The position numbers and the translations under genes were made by a program. DNA of 64,000 bases from Anopheles merus (Eukaryota; Arthropoda; Insecta; Diptera; Culicidae): positions 26,164,246 through 26,228,245 of the forward strand of contig NC_054084.1 in assembly GCF_017562075.2 (NCBI RefSeq), written 5' to 3'. Below the pieces are notes generated by a model, which was given only the letters and a program-made list of their open reading frames with translations, did no database searches and had not been told where the DNA came from. Numbering within the stretch: position 1 is the stretch's first letter; the number at the start of each line of letters is the position of its first letter. Below, in pieces: positions 34,665-45,421 of the stretch.

Positions 34665-34834
34665 ATGCTTTCTAATCTGACTCTTCGAAGGAGGCAGCCC
34701 GTGTGCACCAAACCAGTCCAGGAGTTCTTCCGAAATGGGGCCAAAGTTGTTTTGCGGTAACAGTGTTCTTTAAACTTTGTAATTACACTCGGTTCTTGAT
34801 ATTTTCCAGGAACGGGCAGCTAACAAAAGACTGA
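34665..34834 (+). CDS. Candidate two-exon micro-gene, 38 residues
   Basis: The ATG at 34665 has the context CACAACG, a good insect start. The first exon (34665-34756) reads MLSNLTLRRRQPVCTKPVQE, then FFRNGAKVVL. It ends at TTGCG/GTAACA (GT at 34757), and the intron runs 53 bases to TTGATATTTTCCAG (AG at 34808-34809). The second exon finishes RNGQLTKD with TGA at 34832-34834. Unspliced, the frame ends one codon past the exon (31 residues). The product would be small, basic and without a signal peptide. The intron is at the short limit for insects and the donor is imperfect at +5/+6. No homologue is recognised. Confidence 0.17.
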
Positions 34835-37209
34835 AACCAGAGGGAGATCCCTTTTAGGGGGATGTGGGAAAGAACATGTAGAAATTCATTCACTGGACCG
34901 TCATCGATGAACTGTCGCTGCCGAAAAGCACCTAGCACAGGAGACACTTTTCAATGAAGCTTCTTTCCGTCGTTCGCATTCGAGGGGCGGGTGAAAGTTC
35001 AAAGACTGGTCGTTGTTTGAAAGTGTCGTTCAATTCCAGTGGAAACATTGGCTCAAATGGTAAATGGTCTGAAGTTGGTGGAGTACAATTTGGGTGGTAA
35101 TTACATTTCCTGTGCTAAATACTGTGTACGACCTGATGGTTCCTCCTATGCTGTTCAACTGTTCAGCAAATTGGCTCTCTCATCAATTAGAAAGATGCTT
35201 GAAAGAAATTGATTAGAGAGTGCTTCCTGAAGCTACTTAAGGTCAAGGTCCTTAAAGCAGTATCTTTTTATTTGACATGGCTGTTGAAAGTAGTATTTTA
35301 ATGATATTTTTTCAATTGTAATTACTTCTTTGTTCAGTCAGTTTGGAGCATTTGAAGCGTGCTGAAACAAACTTTTCCAGTTTATTTGTCCAAAATGTTG
35401 ATCAATAGATTCTGCTTTCAGCCAAAAATCTCTGTTTAGGATGCACAATTCGCATAAGTTATTGTTTTCTGTTATTCGTTCTCAGTTAGTTTTCTGTTTG
35501 ATTCAAACTAAAATGTAGCTCCCGTCTTTACAACCCTTCTTGTAACATAATCTTCAAAGCATAAACCCAGTTCGTTGTTCCTGACACGTAGAGCGTTTAA
35601 GCTCACTTCCTGCACAAACAATGAATCTCCGATTACTCTTGAAGTGCATTTTTCTCTCTGCCTTTCGATTCACCAGCGTTCCTTGCGGCACAAAAAGCGA
35701 TAACCGAAAAACATCCTTTCGCTTGCACCATGCATCGGTGCATTCCTTCCAAATGCAATTCAAATCGTAGCTCAACAAACTCGCAACGGGCTGCAAATTG
35801 GATTTTATCGAGACGCTGCCAAACATCGCGTTGACGGGCTTCGTGCTGCCAAACTGAATCCGTAGGGTTGAGGGTTTTTTCCCCCCAGCGTTGCCGACAA
35901 TTCCATTTCTTCCTTCCCTTTGATATGAAATGTAAATTTCTTCAGTATTTGATAATGCTTGTGCAAACGAGAAGAATAGTGCGCTCGGGAGGGAGCCGCT
36001 TCACTGTCACGTGAACTTTGGCACACGATCACGCGAAGAACGAGATGAAGCTGACAGTGGAATGGAATGCCAAAGCCCGGATTGTACATTGGCGCCTTGA
36101 GGTTGACAAAAGGGAGGAGAAGATGCAGCCGGTAAGGGGTATGAATATTGACGGAACAAATCGAAGAACAGATTTGATTTATGCTGTCGATGCTTGGTAG
36201 TGGGCCCTTGCATCAAGATGGAGCTGAGATGGAAACAAAATTTTTCGTGGAAGCTTTTTCCTTTAAAAGAGCGTCTTTTACGTCAAAAAACAGATCCTCT
36301 TTGAAAAAGTCATTCATTCAACTTTTCGCCAGTCTTGGTGCTGGTTGAAGAAGAAAATATACTTATGCAAGAACTTGAGCCTTGATCTTGCAAATGTGTT
36401 GGCTGCGACAAAATCACACATACACACAACAGTCAGAGCTAATTAAATTATTTCACTCACCTTCACTTTGGCCTCTTTTCGGCACTGTAAGCTTTCCCGG
36501 CTTGCGTGTTTTTGCTCCAGCCGTCTGCTTCCACTTCTACATCACCACATCCATCATGTGGGCACAATAATCTTGCGAAATTCTACTTCCAAAAGACGCA
36601 AATTCTTTCGATTCGTTCTTTTTTCCCACCCAAGACGGTGGTAACGAACCGTTGGGAGCTTCTAGCCTGTACCGCTACGCTTCGGTAAAGTTGACTCAAT
36701 GTTGAGCCTGAAATCTGTCCACCCCACGATGAAGAATACGAATCATTAAAACTTAAGATGCTTTTACTGCTTCTTAATCCCTGTCAGTGGAACCGAGTCA
36801 GAGCGCCTATGTGCTGGCAATCGGTGAATATTTTCTACGCATACTTCATACCTTCCTTCTGGCACTTGTGTGCTGCAGGCATTTTTTGTTGTACTGTTTA
36901 CGTTTGCTCAAATGTTTTCAAGCTCATCCGTCCAACTTTGCGCGGGGGGGCATTTCAATTGCAGGATGGTGAAGAGCTTGCTCGTGACTTGACGAGTCAG
37001 CCAACGCATCATTTCAAGCGTGTTACTTTTTCTCCGTGTTGAAACAAACAAGATTCCAATCCAGTTGGCTGTGTGTTGGCTTTTGACTGTCAATGTGTTT
37101 TGTTGTGGAAGCCTGGGATGAAACAGTTTGTTCGTGGAAGAGTTTATAGAAAGCTTAACTTAACAAAAACATGCCCAAGGAGGCGAAGGCATTGCGGGCT
37201 TTTACAATT
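34835..37209. other. Non-coding; AT-rich 35160-35560
   Basis: Frames of 60-94 codons at 35550-36220 and 36380-37350 overlap on both strands. None is supported. Confidence 0.5.
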
Positions 37210-38400
37210 TGGAATATCAAATAGAATTTGCTCACATTTTTCACTTGTTTACACTCTCAAAGGGAAAAGATCTCTTTTTGAAGAGCCTTGTGTTACTTTA
37301 CCTGGATCATCAAACATTTGTGACTGTTGGATTTTACTCTATTGACGTGCTTTCAAAATCTATGATTTTAAAATTAATTGGTTTAGATTTAGCTTATAGC
37401 AATCACGATTGCTAGATCACGAGAACATCATTTTCGAGTTGTTGTTTTTTACCTGCTAAATTTTCATAAAAAATCAAAAGATACTAATACGTTACCTTCT
37501 TCAAGACCCAACAATTGAATCAACATATGAAGCGATTATTTTAAGTACAAATATTTCCCCACGATTGTCCTGCCTTCATTTCATTCACTCTCTCAATTAC
37601 GCCCGTCAATGGATGGATTAGCTGACATAACTGCACGATGAATTCATTCGAAAAATAGACAACATAATTAACCCCGGCACCAGCATCGTCCCATGTCGCC
37701 GGTTTGCAATCTTTTAGCCAAACAACATACTTTTAGCCTTCGATCAGGCAAACGTGAAAACATAAATGCGGTTGCTGTTTGTAGCGATCAACTGTGCTTG
37801 TCGTCAATGCAGCTGTCATTGAGCAAAATATTGTGTTTCCCTGTGCGGCATGTGCCTGTCTGCGTTGCTGCCTTGGAGAAAAGAATCGAAGAAGCGGGAA
37901 GATTACATGTACAGAAAATTGCTTACCAATACAACCGTTTATCAGCATTTCTCTGACTTTTGTTGCAGAAAACATGCACGCTAGATAGAAGTAAAAGAAA
38001 AAAAGAAACTGGCGCACTGTCAACGCACTTCACTCACTATTGACAACCGTTTTACGGTGGTGCAGCAAAACGGGGGAGCAAAAAAAAGCTTTGCTAACCC
38101 ACCCAGCTAGCGCCCGCAGGGGCTTGGGACAACTTTCTATTGCTAGCTGGAAAAAAGGCGCTCCATACCAAACTGTCAACCCTGGCGCAGTGTGTCTGCG
38201 TGCGTGTGGCTGGAGCCTACTTCCCGTAACCAAGCTGCTGCCATCGGATCGATCAGCCCCTTGATTGATGTCTATCGAAGCGCATCAATCTCCCGTTAAT
38301 AAAGGGTGTATACGGTAATTTTCTATTAAATAATGCAACATGACAGTTCGAGCGTGGTCGTGCAACAATGCAACGAAGGCAACGGAAGGAAGAAAGCACA
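37210..38400. other. AT-rich to about 37560, then balanced
   Basis: Nothing recognised. Confidence 0.5.
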
Positions 38401-38420
38401 GGTATGCCATGGAGCATACC
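38401..38420. repeat. Perfect hairpin with 7-base arms
   Basis: GGTATGC and GCATACC enclose the loop CATGGA. Too short for a microRNA precursor. Confidence 0.85.
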
Positions 38421-39902
38421 GATGGGGCGGTTGCTTTTCTTGCTCTCATTTATGATTCTGTAAACCGAGCGCTGCTGCGATGTGTGGGGGTTGTGTGGGG
38501 GAAAACTAAACGCTCCTCTACTCGTTTCCACCAAACGCATCGGCCTAGGCGGGATAGACGAGCCGCAGAAACGCCTTCCCTAATTTGCATATTGTAATTT
38601 CCTTTTTCGTCTTCTCCCTTCCCAGCAGCACTTGCGATAACAAAGTCAGCACACAAGCAGACGCTGCTACAGAAACGGTTCATCATCGTCAGCTTTATGC
38701 AGGCGGCGTGCGAGGTTTCTGCTGCATAATCACCGTCGTGGCAAACGGGGCGAGGTGCGCGAACCTTTCAATAAGATTGGCTCGAGGTGTGCGTGCCCGC
38801 CGGTATGAGTGTGCAATTATTTAATTTCCTAATAATAAGCCTTCGCCCGGTTTGGCGGGATGGTACACCGCGCCGTGGCCAATAATTCCCACCTCATGTG
38901 TCTGTTCCGGTGCCGGGGATGGAAATGAAAGAAAAGCGACGATCGCTAAAGGTTCGGTGCAGTGCGAGCGTCTAGGGGACGGTGTTGTGTTGTTAATTGT
39001 GATGATCACTAACTGCTACAGAGAGAGGGAGAGACTAGAGAGTCCGTGTGTAAAGGTGGGCGAAGTCATGAATTATTCTGTAAATTAAAGAAACAGCAAT
39101 AACATTGATGTAATTCTTGTCATGCTCGCACGAATGCAATTTGTTTGGTTGTAAAACAATCGAACATACATATTTACAGACAACGAAAGCTACCAAAGTC
39201 CATGTCATACGTTCTCATTAATTTACTTAATCTTTATTTGTTATATCACTAACTTTTTATTACTAGCTTTTTTTACTTACACTTTCTATTGGAGAGAGAA
39301 CTGCTCTTTAGGTGATATGACGAAAACGCATTTCCTACTTACTAAAAGGATAAATAATGAGTTGGAAATTGAAATAATTTATCTTGAGAAACTTGGTTTG
39401 GAAACTGGCTATATTTTCCATTTGTTAATTTACATGTTTTTGTTGATTTACACCCTGTAGAAACATTTCAAAAACTATAGTTTTCAATGATAATATTGTC
39501 CAAAACTAACTAAATTTATCTTCTAAGGGTTGATCTGACATGGAAACAATCCATCAGAAACGTTCAATCTCCAAAGAGATTAAGTTATATCCTATTAAAC
39601 CGCCTTAATATACTGTAAAATAAGGCATGTTTCTCTAAACTGAGCTTGCTATACAAAATTGATCCTAATAGTCAATTTGTGAAACGTTCAATACTAAGCT
39701 GTGTTCAATTTGTCAAACTTTTTGATTTTTTTTTTTTCTGTAAAAAGCATCACAGCACTACAGACTCTACCCTTGGTGTTTGAGTTTCCAGACAACGGTA
39801 CGGGTGAAAAGCACATCGAACCTTCTCATTCCTGACAATTTCTCACATCTTGTAAGCTTTTCCTGGCAGACCTTTTGCTTGGCATCGCTCTTTTTTGCCG
39901 CA
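38421..39902. other. Balanced to about 39090, then AT-rich
   Basis: The AT-rich part forms the upstream flank of the TATA-led candidate at 39903. No gene. Confidence 0.5.
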
Positions 39903-39909
39903 TATAAAA
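39903..39909 (+). promoter_or_regulatory. TATA box TATAAAA
   Basis: The context GCATATAAAACTATC is followed at a normal distance (about 25-35 bases) by CTCTCGTTCAAGTCAAT, which resembles the start-site region of many TATA-driven insect genes. A well-placed ATG follows 83 bases after the box. Confidence 0.35.
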
Positions 39910-39985
39910 CTATCACACGACGCAACAGCTCTCGTTCAAGTCAATTTCAAATTTAATACTGTCATATATTACCTTTATCTTTAAA

Positions 39986-40160
39986 ATGATCGCTATTCCG
40001 TTAGAAAAGTTTAACGTCCAACGGCCACGCTCAGCGCCCGTAGTAAGCGGGGCAACTGTTTGATTGCTTTCCTATAAAATCTCACCTTTCTCTCGCCTAC
40101 CTGCAGGACATAAAGCTTAATTTATTCGTCCTCGACTTGATTTTTTTCTTAATCAGATAA
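39986..40160 (+). CDS. Candidate TATA-driven two-exon micro-gene, 36 residues
   Basis: The ATG at 39986 (context TTTAAAATG, a strong insect start) opens MIAIPLEKFNVQRPRSAPV. The exon ends in phase 0 at GTA/GTAAGC (GT at 40043). A 64-base intron, typical of insects, ends at CTTTCTCTCGCCTACCTGCAG (AG at 40105-40106). Exon 2 continues in frame as DIKLNLFVLDLIFFLIR and stops at TAA 40158-40160. The product would have a basic, Pro-containing N-terminal half and a hydrophobic C-terminal helix, as in small membrane peptides. The intron contains CTACCTG, the reverse of the Zelda-type CAGGTAG motif. The same site can be read as a minus-strand CAG/GTAGGC donor. No homologue is recognised. The architecture is seen in the sequence; gene status is inference. 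Confidence 0.25.
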
Positions 40161-40164
40161 GACG

Positions 40165-40314
40165 ATGACAAATTTATTACCTATTGGAGGTCCTGGTGTC
40201 CCGATGTTTGATTTCGAGACCAGCTACCCTTTGACGGTGCCAGCAGTTTCCACACTACCGTACAATGTCTCGATGCCGTCGCGGCCACTGCTGCTGCTGC
40301 TGATGCTGCAGTGA
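40165..40314 (+). CDS. Candidate second small ORF, 49 residues
   Basis: The ATG at 40165 (A at -3) lies 5 bases after the stop of the 36-residue ORF. It opens MTNLLPIGGPGVPMFDFETS and ends in a CTG-encoded Leu run (PLLLLLMLQ) with TGA at 40312. An alternative acceptor TTTTTTTCTTAATCAG ends at 40155 just before it. It could be the real coding exon of the TATA-led transcript, or chance. Confidence 0.13.
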   Translation: MTNLLPIGGPGVPMFDFETSYPLTVPAVSTLPYNVSMPSRPLLLLLMLQ

Positions 40315-40366
40315 TTGAATTAAGATTTAATCAAAATAGATCAACTTTAATCAGCCGTCGGGTCAG

Positions 40367-40702
40367 GTGCAGGAACCTAAGCGACCACACATTTCCACGC
40401 CCCGAAGGATGAAACCGTCCCCCGGGGTATCTCCTGCACCCGACCGGACGTTGCACAAATCGATGAGGAAAAGCTGTCTAGCGCTCGCTACGCCACTTAA
40501 CGGTCTCCGTGTGTGTGACTTTTTTTCTTTTTATTACAGTCCGCAAGACCCTGTGAAACCTGATCCACATCTCGCCACTCCATCCGTCGTCCATTTATCA
40601 ATCTCGCGGGCAGTGGCAGCCGCACACGCTGTAAAACTGTCCTATAATGTACGAAAACTGTGCAGCGTGCCCTACGAGTGTGCCCTCGGGGCGAATGCAT
40701 AA
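40367..40702 (+). CDS. Possible coding segment with a strong internal acceptor
   Basis: An open frame of 111 codons has no ATG start. A very strong acceptor (ACTTTTTTTCTTTTTATTACAG, AG at 40538-40539) lies inside it. Downstream, 54 codons end at TAA with a well-mixed product, including VVHLSISRAVAAAHAVKLS and a two-Cys end. It might be a terminal exon at 40540-40702 of the 39.9 kb transcript, but third-position GC is only about 50% and no donor in phase is certain. Confidence 0.15.
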   Translation: MQEPKRPHISTPRRMKPSPGVSPAPDRTLHKSMRKSCLALATPLNGLRVCDFFSFYYSPQDPVKPDPHLATPSVVHLSISRAVAAAHAVKLSYNVRKLCSVPYECALGANA

Positions 40703-41051
40703 TGCCTATTAACTACGCTCAGTAGCGCAACAGCCTGTGCGCTTGAGGGCTGGGATGTAGTACCACTCTGCCCTACATCAAATATTTATGTAGAAAGTAA
40801 TTGAAAATTTTATTTTCAACAATAATTATCCCGGATGATTTAATGAGCACCGTAACGCATTTCGATTTAATGACGCACTTGAACCGTTCCGGCCCCATCG
40901 CTGGCCGGTGAGGCTCATAAATTTTTCGATCAAACTGATCATTCCGGTCAAACCGGTGTATGTGTGTGTGCGCAACGGGATGAAACGGTCCTTAGGTAAA
41001 ATAAAAAATAAAATAAAACGAGGACTTGTGCACTTTTACAACTTCCCCTTC

Positions 41052-41216
41052 ATGGCCGTGATTTTGATCCTTGTGTCCTTTTTTTTCCACGCATCCATGG
41101 GCTCAGATTTGATGATTTTCCGTCCACAGGTTACCAGCGACCGAGAGGGGGCTCCCGTTGCACAGGGAAGCTATCAAACTGTTGATTATAGTGCTTCACC
41201 CGTGTGCTTTATTTGA
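41052..41216 (+). CDS. Candidate small secreted peptide, 54 residues
   Basis: The ATG at 41052 opens MAVILILVSFFFHASMG, an almost ideal hydrophobic signal peptide with small residues before a possible cut near residues 17-18. About 36 polar residues follow, ending SASPVCFI at the stop. The frame is open further upstream without another good start. Start context (CTTC) is mediocre. An acceptor-like CCGTCCACAG ends at 41129 inside the frame. Hydrophobic stretches like this arise readily from T-rich DNA, so confidence is low. Confidence 0.15.
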   Translation: MAVILILVSFFFHASMGSDLMIFRPQVTSDREGAPVAQGSYQTVDYSASPVCFI

Positions 41217-41689
41217 CCCTGTACGTGCTGCAGTTGCCGTTCCGATGTTAATAGTGTTTCCCTTTTTTGGGTGGCAGTTGATTGTTTAAATTGCTGCTGG
41301 TAGAGGACGAGTTCGCTAATGGCGATCCCTTGATGGTGCAATTGGATGGAAAACAATTACAGGTTGGCTAAACCAATGGCTAATTTGATGCTGAGAGTTA
41401 ATAACAATGATGGGAAAACTTGTTATAAGTAATACTGTAACTATAATTGCAGAGGCTCAATTTCGCTATGTTTGCACAAGATTCTCATAAAATCTCTTTT
41501 GCAATGCTCAAAATCACGAAACATCACAATGCTTCTTCATTGACTACTCAGTCAGCGCCCTGTCTCTGAAAAATGATCGAATAAATCGTCAAGCACCGCA
41601 GCAACGGTGAGTGGTACGTCCCCAATCAGACAGTTCCATTAGTGTGAAAGTCTTATACCACACAAAAGCGGGACCAAATCTCTTCCAAA
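41217..41689. other. Non-coding segment; initiator-like site and GTGAGT donor
   Basis: CTCAGTCAGC (about 41547-41556) resembles the arthropod initiator, and ACG/GTGAGT (about 41606) is a good donor. Together they could mark a 5'-UTR exon ahead of the ORF at 41690. Unproven. Confidence 0.2.
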
Positions 41690-41968
41690 ATGCTGGAAAG
41701 TGATCCAAATCGTCACATCGAGCGGGCGGTACTTACAGAAATCTTACTGCAGAAAGTGAACAATGGGGTTCCCCGTGGCTACCCTCTGCAATGTATCATC
41801 CTTACCTTGCTGACCGCTGCACAATTCAAAGCATTCGAGAAGAAAAAAGTTTTTGCAGCAAAAAAACGCACTCAGAACGAGAGCTTTCCCATTGGTTCTT
41901 TCCGGTGTGTCATTTGGTGTGCTGTCGGGTGTGATTTCAGCTTCAAATCACTTGAAAAGAACGCATAA
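41690..41968 (+). CDS. Candidate ORF of 92 residues with an ideal start context
   Basis: CCAAAATG at 41690 matches the insect start consensus exactly. The first 45 codons give a well-mixed, mildly amphipathic product (ERAVLTEILLQKVNNGVP, then LQCIILTLLTAAQF). A Lys-rich run from an A-rich stretch follows, then a Cys/Phe-rich end. There is no signal peptide and no known domain. Third-position GC is near 52%, which is neutral. A minus-strand donor (AAG/GTAAGG) lies inside, which would compete if that strand is transcribed. Confidence 0.17.
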   Translation: MLESDPNRHIERAVLTEILLQKVNNGVPRGYPLQCIILTLLTAAQFKAFEKKKVFAAKKRTQNESFPIGSFRCVIWCAVGCDFSFKSLEKNA

Positions 41969-42129
41969 AGAGAAAAATAGAGAGCAAAAAACGCAACAAC
42001 AAAAAAAACTAGAAGCATCAATTTCGATTCCTTTCCATCCCAAAATACCCCTGAGTGTAGTGGAATGGAATGACACCAAAAATCTCATTCTTCTCAAGCA
42101 TTCCCTCTTTGGCACATCGTTTCCCCCTT

Positions 42130-42170
42130 TATAAATCAACCTCATTTTCCCAGCGGGCTCGTTATCAGTT
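42130..42170 (+). promoter_or_regulatory. TATA box plus initiator pair
   Basis: TATAAATC at 42130-42137 and TATCAGTTAATC, an exact arthropod-type initiator (TCAGTT at 42165-42170, A+1 at 42167). The spacing of 37 bases is slightly longer than the usual 30-31. No good ORF starts within the next few hundred bases. It could drive a non-coding or distant first exon. Confidence 0.25.
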
Positions 42171-43868
42171 AATCAGGGGGTGGGACCCGAAACTGGGACT
42201 CAGGCTTCTCCAAAAGTTGAAGGAAGCCTGTGCCTGTGCGACGGCACTGCACAGAAGGCGATGCGCGGGTTGGTGGCTGGGTGGGTCAAATAAGTCATAA
42301 AGTAAATTGTGATGAGCAGGCTTACTAGGATCGGTGCCCTGTGCCCAGAAAGTGCTTACCGAAGTGCTTTGGAGCGACGGAGCAACGGTCGGCGGAAGGA
42401 CTTTCACAAAAACAAATTCAGGCTGGGCGAAAGATTAAATCAAATTTTTCAACGCCACCCTGGCGAGGATTAAACACTGAACGGCCGCCTGTAAGGCAAG
42501 GTTTTTTTTTGTCGTGCGCGTCGTTCTGTGTGTCGGGTGCAATAAATTCACTCTGCGGCATCGAAAAATTGCAACCGAACCGGGTTTTATGTTCATCCAC
42601 GCTCATCATCATTAACAGCAAATGCGTCAATCGTGAACGGGAAGGCACACACACACACACAAAAGGCACGAATTTCGTGTCCTTAATTACTGCTACATTT
42701 CACTTTTATTTATGTGCAAAAGCTTAAGAAGATAAATGAAGCACTCATAAAAAAGAGGCAAGTGAAGTAAAATCAAAGTAATGTTTACTAGCTTACAATA
42801 AAATTTGTCAGTAAAGTGAGTAACGATAAATAAACCTGTTTTATGCTGCACCCATTCCAACTACTTTAATAACTAATAAATATAAAAGGGAAACTTATAG
42901 TATAAATATAATCATTTACAATTAGATACAGATGTTACTATTTGTTATTTTAATATCTTTATTCCTGTAATAATGGTTGTTTGTGGCATCATACTTATAT
43001 TGAAGGATGACGATGTTTGTTTGTTTGCACGTAAATATCCTTTAAATAAAATTCTTATCTCCACCCTTTATTAAAAGTATATTTTATTTCTAATGCAGAT
43101 TAATTGAAAATAATAGCTTAATTCGTGATATTTCCCGTCATATGAAAACATAAATTACTCTAAAACTATTTTCTCTCCACTGCACATTCCTTCAACTTAT
43201 GCTTATTATTTCCGCTTCCGGGCAAACCAGGCAGCGTACCGTGCCTTGCCAACAAACAAACGAAATTCAAACGAAAGCATCTGCACACACACACACACAA
43301 ACAGCATAGGACTACGTCCACCTTCTGCAAACAAACAAAAAAAAACACAAACCAAACCATACTGCATACTGACCGGAAATGTACTTCAGCGAAATCCCCC
43401 TCTCCCCCCAGCACAAAAGTACTGGCCGGATAATCCTGATAGCTTCAGTGTCCATTTTTCAATCCATACGCCACACAAAATCATCGCCCGGAAGCGGTCA
43501 GCCCGTGCAGTGCAGCCCTGGCAGGAAGTTGGCGAGAGAGTCCTATGAAAAAAACACACACACCAGCCACACACATCACAAACTTGCCCGTAAATCATGC
43601 CCGTTCACATTGCGATGCGATCGTTGCCGTTGCTCACACAGAAGCTGTCCGGCCGGTGGTTTGAGCTAAAAATTTCTGCCTTTGACTATGCTTCTGCGGA
43701 GGAAGCAGGATGCTAGTGGTGGCAAAAATTTGCCTTTCCCACATATTTGGCGTTTTGGAATCAACTCGCCGGCACGTGGGGAGTGCCTTTTGGGATGGCT
43801 GCGGGAAGGCTGAAAAGCCATTCATCTATTCGTTTTTCGTGCGCGGCACTTCTGTGGACAAACTGGAC
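42171..43868. other. Non-coding; AT-rich 42720-43200
   Basis: Short CA runs lie at 42646-42661 and 43284-43299. The 128-codon plus frame 42341-42727 includes repeat translation and has no support. Confidence 0.5.
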
Positions 43869-43909
43869 GATGATGATGATGATGATGATGGTGATGATGC
43901 TGATGATGA
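43869..43909 (+). repeat. (GAT)n trinucleotide repeat
   Basis: Seven perfect GAT units, then interrupted GATGAT units to 43909. The Asp or Met runs in frames through it are repeat translations. Confidence 0.95.
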
Positions 43910-44317
43910 GGGGAAGAACATTAACAATGTTTTGCAGTACGCTACTCAATATATCTTTGCCTGCCACCTGCAACGAATATGATGATAAAGATGAGACGGT
44001 GAAAGCAGCAGATGGATGATACGTTTTGTTGTGCTGCATTAGAGCATTGGAAATGCTTTGAATCTTAAAATAGAAATAATATCGATTGGGTATGAATTCA
44101 GCTGATTTTTTTTAAATCCTTCAACCTCTTTTTTGTATTCATAGAAATTGCAAGTGTTGATTCAATTCATCCTCTCAATCAAACGGCTTCAAACGTTCAA
44201 TTGCAGGATTGAAATTTCCACGAAGGGGTAGTTTTTTTAGTCGTTTTTCCGCCATCACACGTTAACCGACCAATAGGTGCTGTTGATATAATAAAGGCTC
44301 TTAAATAGAGGCGCCTC
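43910..44317. other. Non-coding segment, nothing recognised
   Basis: AT-leaning. No gene supported. Confidence 0.5.
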
Positions 44318-44345
44318 CACACACACACACACACACACACACACA
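44318..44345 (+). repeat. (CA)14 microsatellite
   Basis: Perfect 28-base run. Confidence 0.97.
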
Positions 44346-45399
44346 ATGAAACCATTCGCCAAACACTCACAGCTTCATCACCGCTAATGAATGAAACCTG
44401 TTAAGCCCACTTACCATCCGTACTGCACTTGCACTTGCGGGTTGCCCTAGCGTTTGCAGGCAACAGCCACTCACCGGGACGCTGCTCGAGCACTGTAACT
44501 GAATCTGCTCAATACTGCTTACATTTACGTTGCCGGTGCTTTTCCTCTACATTTCCATCAATCCGAAAGGTAAATCAACATCACAGAGCTAGCGTCCGTT
44601 TACACATTCATTTCACTCGAGAGCGCCGCGGAAGCACTAATCTTCAATCCGTATCGAATACACAGCCGAACAAATCGCATATTCACAGCGCGGGGACACG
44701 TTACGCGCATCATTTCCCCGTAAAACTCCATCCCCGCGATACGAACGCTTGACTTTGTGCCTTTGTTCGAAGCATCAACGCAAATCCTAGGTGGCCTCAG
44801 CTCACTCGTACACAAACGGACGATTTACAAATAAATCGCACCGCCAGGGGGGAAAGCAATACGGTGGTCAACTAAATCTACGCGGTAGCGGCATTGAATG
44901 ATTCTGCTTGCTCTACAAAAACATTTGCAATGCAATTTCCTAGTCCTTCGGTTTGGCTCCGCAATACAATCCAAAACCGCGCACGGGTTTTGGGGTGCAA
45001 TCGATTGCAAATTTATGTTGGCCAGGGTTACGGATCAGGCGTTTGTTTTGTTTCTGTAAGGGAAGGCTTCTGTATCGTAAAACAAGATGCGATTTATACA
45101 GAAAGGGGATTTGGTGCGTCAACTTTCTGCATTCATATACTTTAACTGATTATTCAACCTCGATCTCGGACAATCGACTAATATATGCTGAATTCGGGAA
45201 TATAAAAAACATCCATAGATGTGTTCTTATAAGCAATTTTCATAGTGTATTTTAGATTTTTTTGTTACTTTAAAGTAAACTTTCACTACGCGGAGAGCCC
45301 AAGCAACCAACGGAAATCTTCTAGTTTGATTGATTTTATTTCAAGGTCCAGTTACCACTAGAACCCTTTTTTCTAACACCTTTCCAGGTACAGCATAAA
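44346..45399. other. Non-coding; two minus-strand donors and a strong acceptor
   Basis: On the minus strand, ATG/GTAAGT (about 44410) and CCG/GTGAGT (about 44470) both match the donor consensus. On plus, CTAACACCTTTCCAG ends at 45387 and is followed at once by GTACAG, so it resembles a recursive-splicing AG/GT site. No exons are proven. AT-rich from 45160. Confidence 0.3.
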
Positions 45400-45421
45400 C
45401 TAAACGTTGTATACCGTTTAG
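45400..45421. repeat. Hairpin CTAAACG/CGTTTAG
   Basis: Seven-base arms with an 8-base loop. Function unknown. Confidence 0.8.
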
